64,000 bases of DNA from the NCBI GenBank assembly GCA_001618615.1, contig LKHB01000185.1:26522-90521 (forward strand). Reading direction: 5' to 3'. The notes beneath the pieces are model-generated. The model was not told the DNA's origin. It did not search any database and was given only the letters and a program-made list of their open reading frames with translations. The translations under genes were made by a program, and so were the position numbers. Position 1 is the stretch's first letter. Each line of letters opens with the position of its first letter. Shown here piece after piece: positions 17,587 to 27,500 of the stretch. The stretch comes from Fermentibacter danicus (GTDB lineage Bacteria; Fermentibacterota; Fermentibacteria; Fermentibacterales; Fermentibacteraceae).

Positions 17587-18612
17587 TTGGGCCTGCGCCG
17601 CGAAGACATCTGGTTCGATCTCCCGGAGGGCCTGATCGCCCAGCACCCCGCCGGGGAGAGGACGGGCAGCAGGCTTCTCGTCGCGGACAGGTCCGCACGG
17701 ACCGTATCCGACCGGCGCTTCTCGGATCTTCCGGACCTGCTCACGCCGGGCGATCTCCTCGTCTTCAACGACACGAGGGTCACGAAGGTGCGTCTCCGAG
17801 GAAGGAGACGCGACACCTCGGGCCGCGCGGAGGTTCTTCTGCTTGAGCGGACGGGCGATTACTCCTGGCGGGTGATGCTGAAGCCTTCGAGGAGGTGCCG
17901 GGCGGGGACCGTGCTGGATTTCGAGTGCGGCCTCCGGGGCGAGGTTCTGGAGGTTCACGGACCCGGCAGGGCCTCGATCGCCTTCCACGCACCGGGCGAT
18001 CTGAAGGACGCCATGGACAGGGCGGGAGACGTGCCGCTCCCCCCCTACATCAGGCGGGAAACGGTCCCCGACGACCTGGAACGGTATCAGACCGTGTACG
18101 CCGCGGCCGACGGAGCCGTCGCCGCTCCTACGGCGGGGCTCCATTTCGACGAGGAGATGCTCCGGAGGCTCGCTTCCAGGGGCATCGAATCAGCAAAGCT
18201 CACCCTGCACGTAGGGCCGGGCACCTTCGAGCCCCTCCGCAACGACGACATAGACTCGAACACTCTGGAACCCGAGCGCTTCGTGATCGGGGAGGAATGT
18301 TCCGAAGCAGTCTCCCGGGCCATCGACGAAGGGAGGAGGATCGTCGCGGTGGGAACTACGACCACGCGGGTGCTGGAGACGGCGGGACGGGGGATTCGTC
18401 CTTCCTCGGGCCGCACTTCCCTTTTCATACGGCCGCCTTATGATTTCCAGGTAGCGGGGGGTCTCCTGACAAACTTCCACCTGCCGGGCAGTTCGCTTCT
18501 CTGCCTCGTCTCGGCCTTCATGGGGCTCGACTTCATGCACGAGGCCTATTCGAGGGCCATCTCCGGGGAGTACAGGTTCTACAGCTATGGCGACGCGATG
18601 CTCATCACCTAG
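17587..18612 (+). CDS. queA: S-adenosylmethionine:tRNA ribosyltransferase-isomerase
   Basis: 341 residues, full length. QueA transfers the ribose part of SAM onto preQ1 in tRNA to make epoxyqueuosine. Family motifs are FDLPEGLIAQHPAGERTGSR at the start, LVFNDTRVTKVRL, APTAGLHFDEE, LHVGPGTFEPLR and TNFHLPGSSLLCLVSAF. TTG start, with AGGAG overlapping the upstream kinase stop six bases away. It works in the same pathway as tgt two genes downstream. Confidence 0.96.
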   Translation: MGLRREDIWFDLPEGLIAQHPAGERTGSRLLVADRSARTVSDRRFSDLPDLLTPGDLLVFNDTRVTKVRLRGRRRDTSGRAEVLLLERTGDYSWRVMLKPSRRCRAGTVLDFECGLRGEVLEVHGPGRASIAFHAPGDLKDAMDRAGDVPLPPYIRRETVPDDLERYQTVYAAADGAVAAPTAGLHFDEEMLRRLASRGIESAKLTLHVGPGTFEPLRNDDIDSNTLEPERFVIGEECSEAVSRAIDEGRRIVAVGTTTTRVLETAGRGIRPSSGRTSLFIRPPYDFQVAGGLLTNFHLPGSSLLCLVSAFMGLDFMHEAYSRAISGEYRFYSYGDAMLIT

Positions 18613-18621
18613 GATCGACCG

Positions 18622-19713
18622 TTGAAGGTAACTGCGAGAAGGATAGCCTGGGTCGGGAAGATCGGTCTTCCGGCAGGTCAGCACCTCATGCTGGCTCTCA
18701 TGGAGACAGCCCTGATGTTCGCCTGGGCGGTGCTGCTGGATTCCATCCTCAGGTTCTTCACCAGCCTCTTCCTGAACGCCCTGCCTCTCACCATGCTGAT
18801 CTCGGCCAACATCCTCGCGCTTCTGGAGAGCCCGAGTTTCTCCCGCATGGCTGACCCGCTCACCGCCTTCGGCCTCGCGGAGGTGGACAAGCGGGGCGGC
18901 CTGCCGGCCAGATGGAGGACTCTCATCAGGGTTCTGCTGACACCACCCTCGTTCCTGCTGGGCCTGGCAGGGTTCATCCCCGTCTTCTTCGGCAGGCGGT
19001 CCCTGCCCGAGACCGCAGCGGGAGTGAAGCTCGTATTCCTGGATCCCTCGCACGATCCCCGCCCGCTCGAAGAGATAATCAGGGAAAGGCTCGGCAACAG
19101 GAAGACCGTCATGGTCTATACCCTTCTGTCCCTGGCCATAGCGGGTGTCATCCTGTTCGTCCCTCTCCCCCGCGGGTCGATGATCCCCCAGGGCTCCAGG
19201 CCCAACGATCTGGGCATGTCTCCGCAGGACGCCGAGCTGCTGACCCTCTACCTCGAAATGACCGAACGATTCCCCGACAGCATCGAGTATCACGTCCGTC
19301 TGGCGAGCCTCTACTTCAGAAACGACATGGACGGTGACCTGGCCTCGGAGATAAGGGAGATATCGCGGCTCGATCCGGAACACCCGATGCTGCTTCTGGC
19401 GGAGGACTACGACGTGGACCTGTCCGATCTGACGGAGGGCGGAGCCGGATTTCCCACCCTCGGCGAAACGGGCTTCGGCCCCGGTTCGCTCGATCTGCGG
19501 CAGGCGACGGATCCCACGGCGGACTCCACCGCCGCCTCGCCCGCCGGAGCCGGCGACCGGCAGCCCTCTCCCGATTCTCAGGCCCAGGCTCCTCCCGCGA
19601 CACTCCCGGACGGCGCCTCCGGCGAACGGGAGGCAGAGGGCGGTCAGACATCCCCGCCACCGGACGGAACTGTCGCTCCGCCGCCGGAGCCGACCGACCC
19701 TGAACGGGGCTGA
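18622..19713 (+). CDS. RDD-like membrane protein with a Pro/Ser-rich tail
   Basis: 363 residues, not firmly recognised. Residues 15-140 hold about three hydrophobic segments and a pattern resembling RDD-family proteins (EVDKRGGLPARWRTLIRVLL, then FGRRSLPETAAGVKLV). A further helix lies near 158-174 (VMVYTLLSLAIAGVILFV). Residues about 195-255 look like a single TPR pair (LLTLYLEMTERFPDSIEYH). The last 100 residues are rich in Pro, Ala, Ser and acidic residues and look disordered. TTG start 9 bases after queA; tgt follows 7 bases on. Its place between two queuosine genes is conspicuous but proves nothing about function. Confidence 0.7.
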   Translation: MKVTARRIAWVGKIGLPAGQHLMLALMETALMFAWAVLLDSILRFFTSLFLNALPLTMLISANILALLESPSFSRMADPLTAFGLAEVDKRGGLPARWRTLIRVLLTPPSFLLGLAGFIPVFFGRRSLPETAAGVKLVFLDPSHDPRPLEEIIRERLGNRKTVMVYTLLSLAIAGVILFVPLPRGSMIPQGSRPNDLGMSPQDAELLTLYLEMTERFPDSIEYHVRLASLYFRNDMDGDLASEIREISRLDPEHPMLLLAEDYDVDLSDLTEGGAGFPTLGETGFGPGSLDLRQATDPTADSTAASPAGAGDRQPSPDSQAQAPPATLPDGASGEREAEGGQTSPPPDGTVAPPPEPTDPERG

Positions 19714-19720
19714 CCCCGGA

Positions 19721-20842
19721 TTGCGCCCCGAAACCGGCTTCGACCTCCTGCGCGTCAGTGGCAGGGCAAGGAGAGGCAGGCTCCATCTGGCCCACGGCAC
19801 GGTGGAGACGCCCGTCTTCATGCCGGTCGGCACCCAGGGGACCGTCAAGACCGCCCGGACAACCGATCTCGACGGCTTCGGCATGATACTTGCCAATACC
19901 TACCACCTCTATCTCAGGCCGGGCGAGGATGTCATCGCCGCGGCGGGAGGGCTCCACGCCTTCACCGGCTACGGCGGGAACATCCTGACGGACAGCGGGG
20001 GCTTCCAGATCTTCAGCCTGTCGACACTCAGGAAGCGGACCGAGGATGGATACGAATTCCAGAGCCATGTCGACGGTTCCAGGCATCTGCTCACCCCCGA
20101 AAAGGTGATACGGCTCCAGACGGTGTTCGGCAGCGACGTGATGATGGTGCTGGACGAGTGCCTCGAGCAGCCTTCCTCCAGGCAGCGTACCGAGGAGTCC
20201 CTCGCACTCACGCTCAGGTGGGCGGAGAGGGCCAGGAAGGTCCACCCCGGAGGCGCAGCCGCGATGTTCGGCATAGTGCAGGGAGGCGGCTTCGGGGATC
20301 TCAGGGCGAAGGCCGCGAAAGCGCTCGTAAACATGGACTTCGATGGTTATGCCATCGGCGGGGTCTCCGTCGGGGAGCCCCGCCCGCTCATGGAGGCCGC
20401 AGTGGAGAGCTGCGTCGACCTCCTGCCCGAGAGCGGGCCGAGATACCTGATGGGCGTCGGGAAGCCGGAGGACATAGTCGATTTCACCGCCATGGGAGTG
20501 GACATGTTCGACTGCGTAGTCCCGACGAGGAATGCGAGGGGCGGAGACTTCTTCGTGCCGGGCGGACATATCTGCATCAGGAACTCGAGATTCAGGAACG
20601 ACCACGGGCCGCTGCAGCCGGACTGCGGATGCTTCGCCTGCACGCACCACTCGAGAGCCTACATCAGACACCTCTTTATGGCCAGGGAGTGGCTCGCCCC
20701 GATACTGGCCACGCTGCACAACCTCGAGTACTACAGGCGTCTCATGGCCGAGATCAGGAACGCCGTCGAGGACGGTACATACATGGAGTGGCGGAGGGAC
20801 TGGCACGCCAGGCGCGCATCATTCGACCCCGGGGCGTTCTGA
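19721..20842 (+). CDS. tgt: tRNA-guanine transglycosylase
   Basis: 373 residues. Exchanges guanine-34 for preQ1 in tRNAs with GUN anticodons, the step before QueA. Active-site Asp91 lies in NILTDSGGFQIFSL and the nucleophile Asp264 in DMFDCVVPTRNARGG. The zinc site is Cys302, Cys304, Cys307 and His333, the same numbers as in E. coli Tgt. TTG start directly after the preceding stop. Genes for making preQ1 (queCDEF) are not in this window. Confidence 0.97.
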   Translation: MRPETGFDLLRVSGRARRGRLHLAHGTVETPVFMPVGTQGTVKTARTTDLDGFGMILANTYHLYLRPGEDVIAAAGGLHAFTGYGGNILTDSGGFQIFSLSTLRKRTEDGYEFQSHVDGSRHLLTPEKVIRLQTVFGSDVMMVLDECLEQPSSRQRTEESLALTLRWAERARKVHPGGAAAMFGIVQGGGFGDLRAKAAKALVNMDFDGYAIGGVSVGEPRPLMEAAVESCVDLLPESGPRYLMGVGKPEDIVDFTAMGVDMFDCVVPTRNARGGDFFVPGGHICIRNSRFRNDHGPLQPDCGCFACTHHSRAYIRHLFMAREWLAPILATLHNLEYYRRLMAEIRNAVEDGTYMEWRRDWHARRASFDPGAF

Positions 20843-20846
20843 CGAC

Positions 20847-22091
20847 ATGGAGAGGCTGTTCGTGGAGGCTCTCGGCAACGGGGTCGGAGGTGTTTCGAGA
20901 CCTCCGGGCGAGCGCGTTACGTTCATCAGGGGGGCTCTGCCCGGGGAGACTGTTCTGTGCGAACCTTCGGAGAGCGGCGGCTCCTGGAGGGAGGCCGCGC
21001 TGGTGGAGATCGTCTCCCCATCCCCGGACAGGGTCGTCCCGTTCTGCGAACTGGCGGGCGAATGCGGCGGATGCCCGCTGCAGCACCTGTCATACCCGGA
21101 GCAGCTCAGATGGAAGAGGGAATGGGTGGCGACCGCGCTGCGCCGGGCCGGACTCCACTCTCCGGCGGTCGATCCGGTGCGCCCCTCCCCCGATACGGAG
21201 GGATACAGGAACCGGGTCACCTTCGGGCTCGAGCACGGCAGGCTGCACCTGCACCGTTTCCGGGGCGACCCGCTTCCTGCAGACGACTGCCCCCTGCTCC
21301 TCGAATCCGGGCGCGAACTGGCGCGTTCACTCGCGGGCAGGGCCGGTTCCGGACCATGCAGGCTCACGGTCAGGGCCAGCCTTCTCGACGGCGGAAGGGC
21401 TCTCGAGTTCGACGGATGCCCTCCCCCGGACCCGTCGGTCTTCCCCGGCGTCGCGATCTGGAGCAGGCCGCAGGAGGGAGGGAGCTGGGAGAGCCCCTGC
21501 GGATCGCCGCTGCTCGTCGAGCGGATCGCCGGAGCGGCGCTCAGGGTTCCCGCAGGCGGGTTCTTTCAGGTCAACAGCAGAGCGGCATCGGCCATGTCGG
21601 CCTTCGTCTCGGACCTGGCGAGGAGCCGGGGAGGCGGACGGGTGCTGGATCTGTACGGAGGCGCCGGCACCTTCTCGATCCCCCTGGCCGCCTCTGGCAT
21701 CCCCTCTCTCTGCGTGGACTCCTCCGCCGAGGCGATCCGGGCGGCGCGCATCACCGCCGGGGAACTGGGGCTCTCGGGCAGGTTCGAGGCCGTGTTGCGG
21801 GACGTCGGCTCCTTCCTGAGGGATGATTCGGAGACCCGTGAGGAGTTCGGAGCGGTGATCGCAGACCCGCCGAGGTCCGGCATGGGCGGGGGCGAAGCGG
21901 CGATGCTGGCGGCCCTCCGCTCCCCCGTGCTGATAATGGTGAGCTGCAATCCGTTCACCCTCGCCCGCGACCTCGCTCAACTTGCGGATTCATACGAGAT
22001 CGAGGGAGTGACGCCCTTCGACCTCTTCCCACATACGGACCACATCGAAACGGTATGCTTCCTCACGCGGAAGCCGGGCAAGCGAGGTTGA
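20847..22091 (+). CDS. 23S rRNA/tRNA (uracil-5-)-methyltransferase, RumA/TrmA class with Fe-S cluster
   Basis: 414 residues. Cysteines 67, 73, 76 (CELAGECGGC) and 148 match the 4Fe-4S cluster ligands of RlmD/RumA. The methyltransferase part has VLDLYGGAGTFSIPLA (SAM motif I), IADPPRSGM and the nucleophile Cys367 in MVSCNPFTLARDL, so it should form m5U. The exact target (U1939, U747 or tRNA U54) cannot be told from sequence. An N-terminal TRAM-like strand region is short. The ATG at 20847 is 4 bases after tgt; the frame extends upstream only as a shadow inside tgt. Confidence 0.92.
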   Translation: MERLFVEALGNGVGGVSRPPGERVTFIRGALPGETVLCEPSESGGSWREAALVEIVSPSPDRVVPFCELAGECGGCPLQHLSYPEQLRWKREWVATALRRAGLHSPAVDPVRPSPDTEGYRNRVTFGLEHGRLHLHRFRGDPLPADDCPLLLESGRELARSLAGRAGSGPCRLTVRASLLDGGRALEFDGCPPPDPSVFPGVAIWSRPQEGGSWESPCGSPLLVERIAGAALRVPAGGFFQVNSRAASAMSAFVSDLARSRGGGRVLDLYGGAGTFSIPLAASGIPSLCVDSSAEAIRAARITAGELGLSGRFEAVLRDVGSFLRDDSETREEFGAVIADPPRSGMGGGEAAMLAALRSPVLIMVSCNPFTLARDLAQLADSYEIEGVTPFDLFPHTDHIETVCFLTRKPGKRG

Positions 22092-22095
22092 ACCG

Positions 22096-23502
22096 ATGAC
22101 GGGAATCGCACTCACGGCAATCCTGGGCGCCTTCCTCGGAGGAGGCTGGGTGCCTCCGGGACATCCCCTGTCGGAATGGATCCGCCATTCCGAGACCATG
22201 TCGGGCGAAATCGCCCCGGGCACAGGCCCGGCGCAGATACGATCCGGAGTCGCAGGGTCTCTTCCGGACGGGCTGCTCGACATGCTCAAGAGGCTGTCCC
22301 TCCCCGGAGCGGGAGGGGCCAGGGAGGTGACGGGGCTGGGAAGGTTCGGCGCTACGCTGCTCTGCGCCGTCGAAGCCGAGGATTCGACCTCCACCGAGAC
22401 GAGAGCGGGAACGAGCGTCGAGGCATTTCTGGAACCGGTGCCCGGACTCCAGTTGAGGGAGAGGCTCTCGGTCTGGGCATCCTCGGACGAGAACAGCCCC
22501 GGAGGGTTCACTCCCTTCCATGAGGGAGCCGAGCAGGGAAGGCACCTGTACGTCGACTGGGGATACGCCTCGTGGCGCCGAGGCGGTTTCGAGGCCGCCC
22601 TGGGCAGGATCCCCCAGATCTGGGGGCCCGGGAGGTTCACGAGCCTCCTGATCTCGGAAAACAGCCCGCCCCTGGACATGCTCCGCCTGTACTGGCAGCC
22701 GGCGGGATGGCTGAGGTTCACCGGCCTGACGGCGACCGTCGACAGCGACTCCTCGACCTATCTCTGCGCTCACAGGCTCGATGTCGTGCCTTACCGCTGG
22801 ATACGCCTGGGGTTCTCCGAGTCGATTCTCTTCTCAAGCGACGGGCTCGAACTGGCCTACATGAATCCCGTGATCCCCTGGTACCCTGTCCAGTGGAACG
22901 AAAGGGAGGACGACAACGCCATGCTCTGCATCGATGCGACCGTCTTCCCCGCCCGGGGCCTGTCCGCCTGGGGCGAACTCCTGATAGACGACCTGCAGTA
23001 CCAGACGGAATGGGGAAGGCCGCACCGGCTGGGCTGGACCGCGGGAGCCGAATGGACCGCGGGAGCCACCGCCTTCACCGGCGAATACACCCGCATCGAC
23101 CGCTTCGTCTACAGCCAGAAGCTGCCCAGGAACTACTACCTCCACCACGGCTCGATCATCGGGTCCGGGCTGGGACCGGACTGCGACAGGGCGACGCTCG
23201 GGATATCGACCGCCGAGGCCTGGCCCCTGGTCGTCTCGCTTCGTGCGGATCACTCACGCCATGGCGAGGGGACCGTCTACGAGGGCTTCCCGGACTCGCT
23301 GCTCACGGACTACGGGTTTCCGTCCGGAACCGTCGAGCATTCGACCGGAGCAGTCCTCGGGGTTTCGTACTACCCCGGCGGCCCGTTCGAGGCACATGCG
23401 ACCGGAGGGATGAGGTGGACAAGGAATCTGGACCACCTGCCCGGGGAGGAATCCTCCGAAGCGGAGGGAAGCCTCGAACTCGTCGCCAGATTCGGACTGT
23501 AA
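22096..23502 (+). CDS. Wzi-like outer-membrane beta-barrel protein
   Basis: 468 residues. The N-terminal hydrophobic stretch (MTGIALTAILGAFLGGG) may be a signal peptide. The rest alternates polar and aromatic residues as in an outer-membrane barrel and matches capsule-assembly Wzi-type proteins: GRIPQIWGPGRFTSLLISEN followed by PLDMLRLYWQP, YMNPVIPWYP and TGEYTRIDRF. Wzi helps anchor surface polysaccharide in E. coli; whether this one does so is unproven. It ends the queA-tgt operon, 4 bases after the methyltransferase, and is followed by a terminator. Confidence 0.75.
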   Translation: MTGIALTAILGAFLGGGWVPPGHPLSEWIRHSETMSGEIAPGTGPAQIRSGVAGSLPDGLLDMLKRLSLPGAGGAREVTGLGRFGATLLCAVEAEDSTSTETRAGTSVEAFLEPVPGLQLRERLSVWASSDENSPGGFTPFHEGAEQGRHLYVDWGYASWRRGGFEAALGRIPQIWGPGRFTSLLISENSPPLDMLRLYWQPAGWLRFTGLTATVDSDSSTYLCAHRLDVVPYRWIRLGFSESILFSSDGLELAYMNPVIPWYPVQWNEREDDNAMLCIDATVFPARGLSAWGELLIDDLQYQTEWGRPHRLGWTAGAEWTAGATAFTGEYTRIDRFVYSQKLPRNYYLHHGSIIGSGLGPDCDRATLGISTAEAWPLVVSLRADHSRHGEGTVYEGFPDSLLTDYGFPSGTVEHSTGAVLGVSYYPGGPFEAHATGGMRWTRNLDHLPGEESSEAEGSLELVARFGL

Positions 23503-23610
23503 CCGGTCCTTTCTTTTCCACGGCTGCCTCGAGAATGAAACGGGAGGCGCCGGCGGTCCTGCCCCATCCCCGAACGGGGCACTACCCCGGTTTCTCTGGG
23601 GGGGAACAGC

Positions 23611-23633
23611 GGGGGCGGCTCTCCGCCGCCCCC
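23611..23633. terminator. Bidirectional hairpin between convergent genes
   Basis: A perfect 9-bp GC stem (23611-23619 with 23625-23633) around a 5-base loop lies between the Wzi-like stop and the secreted-protein stop at 23641. Further C4/G4 pairs lie just upstream (23560-23605). It probably stops transcription from both sides. Confidence 0.7.
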
Positions 23634-23640
23634 TGCTTCT

Positions 23641-24270
23641 TCAGAAGAGCGTCTTCAACCTTCCCCAGGTGGACCTTGACAGACCGGACAGCGCATCCCC
23701 GCGGACACGGATGAGGTAGTCACCCATATCCCCCAGGGGGAAGCTGTGCTGAGCGCCCGTGAAGTTCGGCCCGTCGTCCATGAGCAGGCTGGGCCAGCCT
23801 CCGCCGGACATCTCCGTGTTCACCACCACCCAGAAGTCCACGGGAACTTCGAGGGGAGGGTCGAAGACGGCGTAGCACGGCGCATAATGCTCCGCCGGGA
23901 CCGAGACCTGAGCGATCAGCGTGGCCGGGCCTCCCTCATCGCCGGAATAGACCTCGGCCAGGAAGCTGGCCGTATCCCAGGGAAACGACGAATTGTGGTA
24001 AAACCAGAACTCGAGAGAGTCGACCTCCGCCGCGCAGGCTCCGGGGACGAAGTCCTCCAGATCGAACCACACCCCCCTGGAGGTCCCGTCCCAGATCAGC
24101 CAGAAGGCGGAACCGTCGTCATACGCGAATACGCCATCGGTCGGGCCACCCTCCACCGGGAATGGATCCACCGGACTCACGGAACTGAACGCCGCTCCTC
24201 CCCATGCATGCGCCGCGGCCAGAGCCAGTGTGGCAGACAGGAGAACTGAAGAAATCGAACGATTACCCAT
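23641..24270 (-). CDS. Secreted protein of unknown function
   Basis: 209 residues: signal peptide (MGNRSISSVLLSATLALAAA, cleaved near HAWG), then a beta-rich domain with many aromatic and acidic residues (SAFWLIWDGTSRGVWFDL, SLEFWFYHNSSFPWD, DFWVVVNTEMSGGGWPS). It resembles the jelly-roll-like modules in FCB-type secreted proteins, without the sorting tail. No family named. The ATG has a near-perfect AGGAGGTGA ribosome site, so high expression is plausible. It is monocistronic, divergent from the sigma-54-type regulator. Confidence 0.75.
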   Translation of the reverse strand: MGNRSISSVLLSATLALAAAHAWGGAAFSSVSPVDPFPVEGGPTDGVFAYDDGSAFWLIWDGTSRGVWFDLEDFVPGACAAEVDSLEFWFYHNSSFPWDTASFLAEVYSGDEGGPATLIAQVSVPAEHYAPCYAVFDPPLEVPVDFWVVVNTEMSGGGWPSLLMDDGPNFTGAQHSFPLGDMGDYLIRVRGDALSGLSRSTWGRLKTLF

Positions 24271-24373
24271 TGTCTCTCACCTCCTGCCATGTCTGAAGCA
24301 AGACGCGTTCCATCGCCTCATCTAACTGCTCTGCATATAGTTATTGATTCAACTACGACGGCTTCCCTGCCGG

Positions 24374-24410
24374 ATATGATCCATATTCTCCCAGATAGGG
24401 AAATTTTCCC
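24374..24410. promoter_or_regulatory. Two adjacent palindromes, possible operators
   Basis: ATATG-ATC-CATAT (24374-24386) and GGGAAA-T-TTTCCC (24398-24410) are perfect inverted repeats 11 bases apart, in an AT-rich island within a GC-rich genome. They could bind a dimeric regulator of either divergent gene. Confidence 0.35.
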
Positions 24411-24495
24411 TTTGTTTCGCTCAGGAAGAGATCCGTTTTCGACACTCCTGGGAATGGCATCATCTATCGAGTTGATATGGATCATGATGGGTTAT

Positions 24496-24524
24496 TTGAC
24501 CCGGACGCATCGTGTGGGGATATT
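24496..24524 (+). promoter_or_regulatory. Putative sigma-70 promoter of the large regulator
   Basis: TTGACC (24496-24501) and GATATT (24519-24524) are 17 bases apart, about 50 bases before the GTG start. No sigma-54 -24/-12 element (GG-N10-GC with the family consensus) was noticed. Confidence 0.4.
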
Positions 24525-24575
24525 CAGGATCATGGATGCGTCCCAGGGATGCAGCAGAGGGGAGGACTCCAGACG

Positions 24576-27500
24576 GTGAAGGAGCCGAGATACATCTCGC
24601 GACGGTTTCTTCCGGGAGGCCGGGAGGAGGCTCTCCTCGACTCCCCGGACGGGCCGATCCTGGCCAGGATCTTCCAGACGACGGTCCCGCAACGGGTCGT
24701 GGAGGAATGGTTCGCGGAGGTCTCCGCCCTTTCCGTTCCGGGGGTAGCCGTGCCCACCAGGCTGTCCGGGCAGGCCGCCGGAAGGTTCATGCTGTCTCTT
24801 CCGGCGCCATACGCGGATCATCCCGGCGCCCGCTCCCCGGAGCCCGGGGAGGTCGCAGCCCGGCTGTCCTCGCTCCATGCAGCCGGGCATCTCCTCCTCG
24901 ACTGTCCCGCGTTCATACGGGACGATGGAGGCGACGATCTCCTCGTCTACTGGGGTGACACGGCCCTCCGCCACCCATTTCCCGGAGTGAGTCCCGAAGT
25001 CGATGCCGGAGGATTCGCGGGCCCCTGTTCCGACTACTATCAGTTCGGCCTCTGGATGAAGAACACCGCGGACCGCCGGGGAGAGGCGGGCTGCGATGCC
25101 GGCACGGTCGCCGAACTGTGTTCGCACTCGCCCAGGAGAAGAGCGAAGGCGGCGGCGGAAGCGGGCTTCTTCCCCGGAGCAGCCGCGATGGACAGCCAGC
25201 CGAGGATTCCGGATGCGCCTGTCTCATTCCTGCTCTCGGGTCCCTGGGAGGCGAGGGATTCGATCGTCAACGAGATCCTCGCGGCCGCGTCCAGGAAGGG
25301 CTGGCCCGCGAGGGCCGTCAGGTGTTCGCCCGGCGAGGCCGGCCGGCCCCTGCCCGACAGACCCCGGGGAACGGGCGCGGTCGTATCCGCGGCCGATCTC
25401 CTGGCTACTCTCTTCCCCGGCGTCACCGGAGTCACGAGGCTCCTGGTCGTCGATCAGGCCGATTTCGCTTCGTCGGATCTCATCCACATGCTGTCGGAGC
25501 TTATGGAGATCAGGCCTCCGCACTTCAGGCTCCTGATATCGGCTTCGTCCGCCCCTCCCGGCCTCGACACCGGCCGGGCGTCGAGGATCGAGCTTGAAGG
25601 GGAACGGACGACCGCTCTCGATTCTCCCTCCGGCTGCGGTTCCACAGGCTGGGCCGGTCCGTCGTGGTATGGACCCAGGAGGAGGTCGGAGTTCGTCCCC
25701 GGCGGCGAGGTCCGCAGTGCGGTCACGCGGGAGGAGGCCTGGCGCGAAGGCGCCCTCAGAGAGACTGCCGATGCCTGGATGGCGGGTCTGCTGCCGGAAT
25801 CCATGCGACAGATGGCGGTCGACAGCCTCCTTCGCACCGGAAGAGCCACCGAGGCGCTCACAGTGGCGGATCCATCCGACACGCCGTCCAGAGCCGAGGC
25901 CCTGCTTGCCGCCGGGCGTCCGGAGGAAGCCTGGGAAACGCTCAGGAATCCGTCCGCCGGATGCGATCGGACCAGGCTGGCGGGTCTCCTCTCCGAGGCT
26001 CTCCTGGGCATGGGCAGGCTCCAGGAGGCACTCGAAGCCCTGTCCGGCTGCGACGACCCGGCGACGACCGTCAAAAAGGCCTCGATAATGGACCTCCTCG
26101 GCGATCCGGGCTCGGCGCTGGGGATGATCGAGGCGGCTCTTCCCGCTGGAGGCCCGGGGAGATCGGCCCTCCTCTGCGCCAGGTGCACTCTCCAGATGAG
26201 GCTCGGATTCTACGACGGAGCCTCGTCCTCCGCCGACGAGGCCGTCCGGATAGACCACGACGGAGCCGATTCCGCTGGGCTCGCGAGGAGCCTCCAGGAG
26301 CGGGGCAGGGTCAGAGAGGTCACGGGCGACTGGCGTGGAGCTCTCGAGGACTACAGGCTCTCCTCCCTGCTCGTGTCGGAACTCGGTCTGCACTCCGAGC
26401 GGCCCGTCGAGACCGACCTTTTCATTCTCGAATCCCGGATGGGCCTCGGGAGGGACGCCGCGAGGACCAGGGAGGCTCTGACAACCAGTCTGGGATCCGG
26501 GGGGAACCCAATGGACGCCCTCAAGCTCGATCTCCTCGACTCCTGTACTGCAGCCCTGGCAGGAATGGGTTCGGAAGGCCTTCCCACCGCCGAGAGAGGT
26601 GCGGCAGCGGCGGCATCACTCGGGACTCCCCTTCTACAGGGGCTCTGCCTGCTCTACAAGGGACAGCTCCATGCACAGGCCGGGGACATGACGGAAGCCG
26701 CCGAGGCGCTCCGGCATTCGAGAGCGCTGGCCGGCCTCCTCGGGGACAGGCATCTGACTCTTCTCGCCGGGATCGCTCTGGCCGAGATCGGCGAATCATC
26801 CGAACCCGGGATTCTCAGGAGTCTCGCCTCCGAGCTGGGCTTGACCTCCGAGGCTCACGAGGCTTCGGCGGCAGCCGGGCCGGACGACGACAGGGCCCAG
26901 GCTCTCCGCGCCCTTCTGAAGCTCCCCTCGCCGATGCGGGCATGCTCCCTCGCGGTCCGGTTCGGGCACGGCGGCGACCCGGAACTGCTCGAAGACCTCC
27001 GGACCGCCAGGCGGAACGTTCTTTCGACACTGCCGGAGCCTCAGCGGAGGGCCTTCGACACCATGACCGCCGCTCTCGAACGCAGTGACGCCGCCACTCC
27101 GGAGATCACCGCAGCCATGTCCCGGAATGCGCTCCAGGAGTTCTCGGGCTGGCTCGCGGAGCGCCTGAACGGCCGGGAAGGGATTCCGGAACTGGCCGCC
27201 AGACTCGGTTTGGACACCCTCTCGGACTCGGCCGACGGAGGAGTCATGATCGGGGAGGAGCCGGAGCCAGTGTATGCCTCCGGTCCGGGGCTGGAGGCCG
27301 CCCGCGCACTGGCGCCTCTTCTGGCCGCTGCTCTGGCAGGGGAGACGGCGGCGGCGGAAACCGTCATGTCGCCTCACGACGACTTCCCCGAGATCGTCGG
27401 ATCCTCGCCCGGGATCGTCGATCTCAAGGCCCGGATGACGAGGGTGGCCAGGCTGGACCTTCCTGTCCTGGTGACCGGCGAGACGGGAACGGGGAAGGAA

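Larger units (their letters stand above)
24271..24575. promoter_or_regulatory. Divergent intergenic region, 305 bases, AT-richer than its surroundings
   Basis: The only gene-free stretch above 300 bases. It separates the secreted protein from the large regulator. It holds two short palindromes (24374-24386, 24398-24410), a recurring GGATCAT word (inverted near 24377, direct near 24480 and 24527) and a putative promoter facing the regulator. No small gene or RNA is convincing. Confidence 0.6.

Noticed and set aside
18190..19896. 568-codon minus-strand frame across queA, the RDD-like gene and tgt
   Set aside because: Runs across three real genes on the other strand and has no domain.
24477..24575. 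33-codon upstream extension of the giant regulator with a DxDxDG calcium-site-like sequence
   Set aside because: No ribosome site at its ATG, a promoter-like pair lies inside it, and one EF-hand-like word in a short open stretch can arise by chance.
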